A DNA stretch of 64,000 nucleotides from Ficedula albicollis (lineage: Eukaryota > Chordata > Aves > Passeriformes > Muscicapidae): NCBI RefSeq assembly GCF_000247815.1, contig NC_021692.1:2387317-2451316 (forward strand), read 5' to 3'. The notes beneath the pieces are model-generated. The model saw only the letters and a program-made list of their open reading frames with translations. It had not been told where the DNA came from and ran no database searches. Position numbers and translations under genes: made by a program. Below, in pieces: positions 52,015-64,000 of the stretch (the stretch's first letter is position 1; each line of letters begins with the position of its first letter).

Positions 52015-53795
52015 GGTGTTTTAGTGAAGAAAGTTATTCTGCTAATTTAACTCAGGGCTCTCAAGGCTATGGGTTGGACTAATTTGTGCATTAGCTGAGG
52101 CAGAGGGAGCTGGTGACTTGAGGTCTGACATAGGGGCACCTGCATGGGACAAGCTGCAGGACCATAAAACACTTCTCATCCATCTCCTCTGCACTGTGAT
52201 GAGTATGGTTCTTTTGAGAGAAATTTCAGAATCTTTGAGTTTATTTAAAATAACTTATTCCTGAGGATTATTTGTAGCCTGCTATGGCAGTGAGATGAAA
52301 GCATCTTCCAAGCCTCTCTAAACAGGGAGCTACTTCCTTCTCCTCACTGGATTTGTTTTGTAATTGAAGGAAGAGAGTAATGGAGCTTGAAATGTAATTA
52401 TATGTCTCGTAGTATGGGGCTGTTCCACAGCAAGACCTCTGCTCTGTGCCTAGTGGTGAGGAGGGCTCAGCTGCAGAATTTCCACAAAATTTATTTTTCT
52501 TTCTTTTTCTGTGCCTTGTAGGCACCCTTTTTTTTTTCGTTGGGTTTTTTGGTTTTTTGGGTTTTTTTTTTGTTTTTTTTGTTTTTTTGTTAATAAACTT
52601 TTTTTTTTTCAATTTTTTTACTCTCAACTCCTGGCATCCATTTCTCTCACTGGGAGAAGAAAAGGGTGTTATTGAAGCCCTTTCTTCTAAGAGGAAACGT
52701 TAATTCCAGGGCATTTTCTCCTGGAATTGTCTCAAAACTGAGGCGCTATGGAAACTGGATAATATCCTGGGCTGGCACTGCTTGGCTGTAAAACACTCTT
52801 CTCTGACATGGCCAGGATTATGAAGGAGGATGATGCATGTTTATACACCAGCTGTGCTTCTGATCTAGTAACTAGGAAGTAGGGGGTTTGTTTGGTGGGG
52901 GTTTTTTTGTTGTTGTTGTTAAAGGATGGAATTGGTCCAGTTTGGGCTGTACAAAGCAGCTTTTTTAAGCTGGTCCTTCTGTGTGAGTTGAAAATGTGTT
53001 GAAATAAAAAGAAGCCTTCATAAAAAGAAGATCTTGAAAACTTCATCCTAACTGTATGGATGTTTTCTGCATTAAAGCATTGCCATAATGAAAATGTGTC
53101 AAAGGCTTTGCTGGAAAAGCCATTAAAACAGATTAGTGCATCTATCTGCACTATAAAAAGGTCCTTTCAGTAGGGCTGCCCATAATTCCAGCTGTCACAA
53201 AACAGGAGACTCTGAAATTCCCTGTGAGCACCCATTAAAACTGGAGAAGACTCAGCCACATGATCTTGCTTTGATTTCAGTTCAAAAAGTACTTTGACCT
53301 TTGGGCTGTCATTGCTGGGGAACATCTGCCTAGAGGAATTAATGAACCTTCATTATACCAAGATAATAGTCACCTCATTTCCCAGGCAGCTGCAGGGAGG
53401 AGGATGAGGGCAGTACTATGGGATGGGCAGAATTATGTGACTGTCCCTTGATACCCTGACCTGTCCCCACCTCCCTGAATACAAATGTGAGCTGGTCAGA
53501 CAAATGCTGATGTCACCCAGGGCCTGAGGAGGGACAAGCTCCAGCAAAGCTGGGGAAAAGCTTGAGGAGATCCACATACAATCAGGGACAGCAGTAAAGG
53601 TGAGACAAGAAACTCTGGAGCTATTACAGTGGGAACACAGTCTTCTCACTGGAACAACTTTGATGTCTATCCAAGTCCCTTTTGCTTGTCTAGACCTGTC
53701 TCTTGGTTCTCTGTTTTAAGTCAGCTTGATGGTGCTATGTTTCTCCTACAAGGCTCTGATATTCCCCACTGAGCTCTGATAGAGAGAATTACAGA
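52015..53795. other. Intergenic with T-rich low complexity
   Basis: Contains a T/G low-complexity block at about 52529-52618 built from GGTTTTTT-type units; otherwise nothing recognised. Confidence 0.5.
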
Positions 53796-54715
53796 GCCCT
53801 TCTACCCTCCAGCAGATTGACACACTCCCAGCTTGGTGTCATTTGCAAATTTGCTGATTGTGAACTCAATCCCCTCATCCAGATCATCAATAATGATCTC
53901 TGGGTGACACCATCAGTGACTGGGTGCAGCACCATTCACCACCACTGTCAGCCAGTTCATCTTCCCCCAGTGCAGATGTACTTGTCCAAGCTGTGGGCTG
54001 CCAGCTTTTCCAGGAGTATGCCATGGATAGGCAAAGGCTTTGTTGAAGTCCAGGCAGACACATCCACAGCCTTCTCTGCATCTACCAGGCAGGTTGCCTG
54101 GTCATAAAGGGAGATCAGGTTGGTCAGGCAGGAGCTGCCCCTCCTAAATCCATGTTGCCTGGCTCTGATCCCTCGGCCATCCTGCAGCCCTCATCCAGAT
54201 CATCAATGCAGATATTGAAATCCACGCTGGCTGGCTCTGATCCCTCGGGCATCCTGCAGGTGCCCTGCGATGGCACTCAAGGTGATCTGTTCCATCACCT
54301 TGCTGGGCACTGAGGTCAGGCTGACAGGCCTGGAGTTCCCCAGATCCTCCTTCCAGCCCTTCTTGGGGATGGGCTCACATTGGCACCTCCAGTCCTCTGG
54401 GAGCTCCCTGGCGAGCCAGGACTGATGGTAAATGATGGAGAGCAGCTGGGGGAGCTCATCCAGCAGCTCCCTCATCCCCCTAGTATGGATCCCATCTGGT
54501 CCCACAGACTTGTGAGTGTCCAAGTGCTTCCTCTGGATTACAGGGGATTTGTTCTGCTCCCTGTGCCCATCTCCTAGCTCAGGAGGCCAGCTGTCCTGAG
54601 GACAACCTGTCTTACTGCTGAAAACTGAGGCAAAGAAGGTGTTAAGTACCTCAGCCTTTTCTTCGTCTTTGGCAACTTGTTATTTGTTGAGAATGGACCA
54701 CAGAGTAATGCAGCT
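53796..54715 (-). mobile_element. CR1 LINE fragment with reverse-transcriptase remnant
   Basis: Minus-strand frame 54203-54523 reads DTHKSVGPDGIHTRGMREL, PEDWR, PIPKKG and SRPVSLTSVPSKVMEQ, the CR1 reverse-transcriptase signature. Plus-strand words such as CAGCTTGGTGTCATTTGCAA and AAACTGAGGCAAAGAAGG flank it. Internal deletions and stops show it is dead. A small CATCCAGATCATCAAT duplication lies inside (53877 and 54192). Confidence 0.88.
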
Positions 54716-55267
54716 CAGCCATATGGAGGAGTTTTCAGACCTTTCTCACAGGGTGGGAGCTCTCATTAGAAGGACCTGGCTAGCTGAGCTGGAGAGAGCA
54801 GATGTCTGGCACAGTGGGAGAAAGATGTCAGCAGACACTCATCTGCCCAAGTCCTCTCATTGTATTCCATGACTATGCCTTTAAATGGATTTATTTCCTC
54901 CAGTGCTTGATTTGGATAGGATCAGGTGGTAGAGTTGTTTCAAGGTCTGGAAGTGGGCATTGGAGATCTTGAAAATGAAATTACATGTTCAAGAGCCATG
55001 CAGAGAAACCATGCAGAGCAACTTTTTTTTATTATTTTTTAATAATATTTATTTATTTACTTACTTCTAGGAGAGAAAACCCTATGCTAGTCCTGGAGGG
55101 TAGGGTGGTGGGGGCATAGAGAAAGGCACAGGAGACAGGAAAGCATTTCTATTTATTTTTTTACCTTGTAACAAGTGTGAATTATTAACGGAGCTCCACT
55201 GACTCAGTGCAGGGGGAAAAGATTTCCTGTTCAGTATTTACTGATCTCTTCAGGAACATATTTTCTT
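54716..55267. other. Intergenic with AT-rich patch
   Basis: AT-rich simple sequence at about 55021-55070; otherwise nothing recognised. Confidence 0.5.
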
Positions 55268-55342
55268 TCCTTTTCTTTTTTTTTTTTTTTTCCCCCCCCC
55301 CCCCCCCCCCCCCCCCCCCTTTTCTTTTTTTTTTTTTTTTTC
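55268..55342. repeat. T-run, C28, T-run low-complexity block
   Basis: A CTTTT-rich stretch, then 28 C (55292-55319), then another T-rich stretch that mirrors the first. Confidence 0.95.
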
Positions 55343-55754
55343 CTTATTAACTGGAATCTCTCTAGTAACAGAAGTTTTGTCCCCTAGACTTTCAAGGAGT
55401 CCTTTGTCATGTACCTTTGTTATTTATTCTTTATCATGAAGCTTCTAGAATAAATTCCTAAGAAAAACGGTGTAAAGAAACATCCCTGTCATTAAACAGT
55501 CTTCAGAGCTGTGGTTAAAAGATTTTCAGGTGGCAAATCAATGCCTCAGTGGACTCTAAGTCAATTGACTCATGTTTGATGGTGTCTGCTCTTCTATTGA
55601 AGCTGTCCTTGATGTCTATCACCTGGTTCCTTCTCTGGTTGTGAACATGGGATGAGAAGGCTGCAGTGGGATGCACAAAAGCCCTGGTGACCCCGCTGGG
55701 AAGAAGCTCAGCAGCTCGGCCTGGGACTGGGTCTCTTTTGAAATTACCAATCCC

Positions 55755-55905
55755 CAAAGTACCAAGGATGTTGAAGTAGTACCATCAGATTTTTTGACAT
55801 ACATTTGCATTCCTGCATGTAGCAGGAGGAACACATCCCCAAAGTACCCCAAAGGATATTGAAGTAGTACCATTTTTTGCATTCCTGCATGTGCCAGGAG
55901 GAACA
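55755..55905. repeat. Imperfect tandem duplication (about 80 bp)
   Basis: Two units share CCCCAAAGTACC, TTGAAGTAGTACCAT and TTTGCATTCCTGCATGT, then AGGAGGAACA. The second is shorter by about 13 bases. Confidence 0.8.
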
Positions 55906-59006
<3,101 letters not shown>

Positions 59007-59170
59007 TGGTGCAAGGGAGGTGACACCCCTAGTAAACATGCTTTCATGAAACCAGTCATGTCTCTCACTCACTCTGCAGGTGCATAATCATTGTTATATT
59101 TTTTTTCTCTTATATTGTCCTTGAGCAGCATGAGAAATCCAAGATGCTCCAAGACTGCTTTTTCCCTGGC

Positions 59171-61596
59171 TTTCACCAGGGAGTGATCACTGCTGTCATG
59201 GTTAGAATGGGTTAGAGGGAATTGCACAGCAGGCATCACTGCAGATGTGGCTGTGAAGCAGACCCTATGCAGCATTGCTCTGGCAAGCAGGGCAGTGTCT
59301 GGAGCACAGCCCTCTCTCTGGGACACTAAGAATGCAGAGGACACTGTGGTTCTCTGTATGCATCTGTATATATGTCTCTATGGGTGTGCTCAGGCTGTTG
59401 TATGTTACATCCCATTATTGTGCTCATCTGCTTTGGTTTGTGCAAGATCTGTCTGCAAGAACAGCTCAGCAGGACTTGTTCCCAGGATATCTTCATAAGG
59501 ATTTCTGAAAGACCAGAGCAGCAAAGTGAATTGAGGCATGAAACATATATTCACAGTCCAAAGGAAGGTATCAGTTCATCTGGACAGGAATTATTTCCAG
59601 CTTGGCTATCCCACCTTCTCATATCTGAGATCATAAGACTTCTGAAGGAGTGAATGTGAAAGAAGGGTTTGAAAACAGCCTAGAAAAGCTTGCAGGTGAA
59701 AAAGGATGAAAAGCCTAGAAAAGGATGCAGGTGATATGCCTGGCCAGGCTGCATAGTTGGGAGGACAGGAAAATGGCCATAATTCACTGATTGGGGCAGT
59801 TCAAAGGTCTTTGCAGGCAGCTGCTCCTCATGTATGAGCAGAGGAAGGTTGCAGCATTGCTGATGAGTGTCACCACAAGGAAGGAAACTCAGAGTATGTG
59901 GCTGAAGCCGGGTGGTTCTGGGCTCAGGGTGGGCTCCCAGTGTCTATCCAGACATGTCCCTGTCGAGCACTGCTCTCTGACAACAGGCACTGTGGTCTCC
60001 TTTTCTTGCTTCATGTGGCAGACACTGCTCAGACACCCCTGGGTATTTCCTGGCTGTTTCTCTGCCTGGACATAACTCTTTCAAAACTTTCTGCCACACA
60101 GGGGTGTGCAGCAGCATGTGCTCAGGGAGTGAGAGCTGTGTATGTTCCTATCTTCTGGGAATTGTTATTGAGGGAGGTAGACCTTGACACTGGAAATATC
60201 ATGGAAATTACTTGGAAATGAGATGAAATGTCATGCATTTTGCATGCAGGCAAAAAGCACAGTAAATGAAAGGATCAGGTGGAGTATGCATGAAGGGAGA
60301 GCTCTTGTCCTGATCAATAATTTAAAATTCCCAGACAAGTGAGTGTTAGTACTGCATGTACAAAACACTTGAACAGACTTTCCAAGAAATTATTCAAAAG
60401 ACTAGTTTATTCAGATTTGCTGGTTGCTGTTGAGCTGAAGGTCAGAGTTAAATGTAACAGAAACTTATGCATGTATAATAATTAATAGTTCTTTCTATTT
60501 AAAGGGCCTTAAACTCTGTCCTTAGCATGATGACATGAGGGAGAGTAAAAAACTGAGCTAGCCCTGTCTGCTTAGAAGAATTGTCTCTGTTGTACTGAAG
60601 TCAGAAGAACTGTCTCTATCACACTGAAGTCATAACAATTGAAACACTTTTTTCTGAATGTGTGCTTACTGTGACCAAACTTCCATTCCAAGTGGCCTTG
60701 TGCTGTGTTGGAGGCTGTACAAAGCAGTGAGACAGGCTTGAATGGGGAGGGAGTGTGGTTCAGGACACAGGTCTGTGGCTGTACTCAAAGCCTTCCTAGG
60801 CAATAGGCTTATGTCTCTGCCTCCAATAGGGATTAATAAATATCCCTGAAATAGAGATAATGGCTCATAGAAGGCAATAAAACATGCTAATGATTCAGAA
60901 GCTCATAGGTATTTCATGTCTCACGTTCTTGGAGCAAGCACTGTCTAGATATAGGTCAGGGGTTAATGCATCCCTTGCTTTTTTTTTTGTCTTTAAATAA
61001 GTATGATCTTGCCTTTTAGACTTATGTGCCTGTATCAGAGCCCCTCTCTTCACCTTTTTTTCATTCATACTGAATCCCAAGCTCTCTGCTGAGAAAAGAA
61101 GCACTGACCTTCATAACTGTCTGTGAGCAGTATCTCGTTTTCTGTAATGCATGTATCAAACCATAAGTAGTGCAGCTTCTCATTTCTTTGTGCTGAAGCA
61201 CTCAATGGCAAGAAATCAGTACAATTTCCTTTGTTTTATCTGTTTTTCTTCATAAATGCTACCGTTAAAATCTAGAGAAATCCTGTGCCACATTTTCAGC
61301 ACCCCTTCCCCAGGTGCTGTAAGCAATGCCGTGAGTGCATCAGGAAGGATTAGTGTTCCCTGCCCTCTGTGAAAGGCTGATTTGAAGGGTCTTACCTCAG
61401 ATATTCCAGCAAATAGCCCTGAGGTGACATCAAGGAGCTCGTGTTGCCTCTAGGGATCCCCAGATCCAGGTGTGCCAATTGACCTCCACCAAGCAAAGTG
61501 TCAGAGCCTCAACAGTGAAGGATCAGCTGGTGTGTGCTGGTCCAGACCCCTCCAAGACAGGGTGGCATCCTGCAGGCTTGACCCAAGACAGGACAC
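59171..61596. other. Intergenic, nothing recognised
   Basis: Short open frames only; no repeat family or exon seen. Confidence 0.45.
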
Positions 61597-63409
<1,813 letters not shown>

Positions 63410-64000
63410 AGACACAAGCAGGAGTGCTTTCATATTTATCTCAGTGATTTTGGCTCAGTGAGTCATCCCCCTGCCTCTGCCCACATCTACCTGGCCCTGT
63501 CACACGTGAGTGCTGTTTTTATGATGTTGTGCCCATGGTGGTGTTTGCTTTCCAGCAAGAGTTGCCTTGGACAGGTCATGATGCATCTGCCACTGCTGGG
63601 TGCCTTGAATCTGATGTGGTCTCTGAAGGCACAGTGGGAATCATGGGCTGGAGCTGTGCTCTCTCTGCTCTGCCCAGCCCACTGGCAGTGGGTGACTGGG
63701 GGACACAAGCATCTGACAGGGGTAATTGGGAATGCTGCCTGATTTCTTAAAAAATTCCTAGAAACCAAACTCAATATTGCTGAACTTCGCCAAGTCTGCA
63801 GTGCAGAACTTGCTGCACAGGGAAAAGGACTTTTTGTTTTTATTATTTTCTGCTTCTTTTTTTTTTTCTCTCTTACAAGAAATAACTCACTTTTCAGCTG
63901 TTGGAGAACGTAGTAATTGATCTAGAGCTTTGCAGTTTGCCTTCCGGAATGGTTTTATTCTTGATGTAGGAATAAAATTCTGTTAGGTCAAATACACAGC
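63410..64000. other. Intergenic, nothing recognised
   Basis: A 141-codon frame ending at 63742 starts inside the LTR end and has no family resemblance. Confidence 0.45.

Overview
This window looks like bird nuclear DNA, most likely from a songbird. It has vertebrate GT-AG split genes, CR1 LINE fragments and many ERVL/ERVK-type LTRs of the kind common in passerines, and no bacterial gene organisation. The species call is inference. The only protein-coding gene I can support is DISP3 (Dispatched RND transporter family member 3, also called PTCHD2) on the + strand. Its coding region runs from the ATG at 3330 to the TAG at 22290-22292. I resolved 20 coding exons with matching splice phases; together they give 1331 codons plus stop. 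The first coding exon starts with a 9-base 5' UTR remnant behind a splice acceptor, so the promoter and first non-coding exon lie upstream, probably outside the window.

Layout. 1-3320: upstream sequence with one LTR-like block, an AT-rich simple repeat and a 74-bp tandem duplication. 3330-22292: DISP3. It contains a 1062-bp direct duplication of exons 12 and 13, a GC-AG intron, a possible NAGNAG acceptor, a frame-breaking cryptic exon and several intronic LTRs. One of these is a solo LTR with a perfect 5-bp target-site duplication. 22293-28605: 3' UTR or downstream flank with three candidate polyadenylation signals, interrupted by a 1026-bp poly-C tract. 28606-64000: no recognisable gene. It holds LTRs, two CR1 fragments, microsatellites, many 60-200 bp tandem duplications, an N gap flanked by identical 126-bp copies, and three more very long poly-C tracts.

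The least ordinary signals are the four pure poly-C blocks (1026, 432, 2064 and 1537 bp; about 8% of the window) and the duplicated DISP3 exons. Two poly-C blocks interrupt LTR-derived or duplicated sequence at points where an intact relative in this window does not continue with C. I therefore read the blocks as assembly or gap-filling artefacts, not biology. The exon duplication is 99.7% identical by eye and cannot be spliced in twice without an immediate stop. It is either a very young structural variant or two haplotypes placed side by side. I found no convincing previously undescribed biological system.
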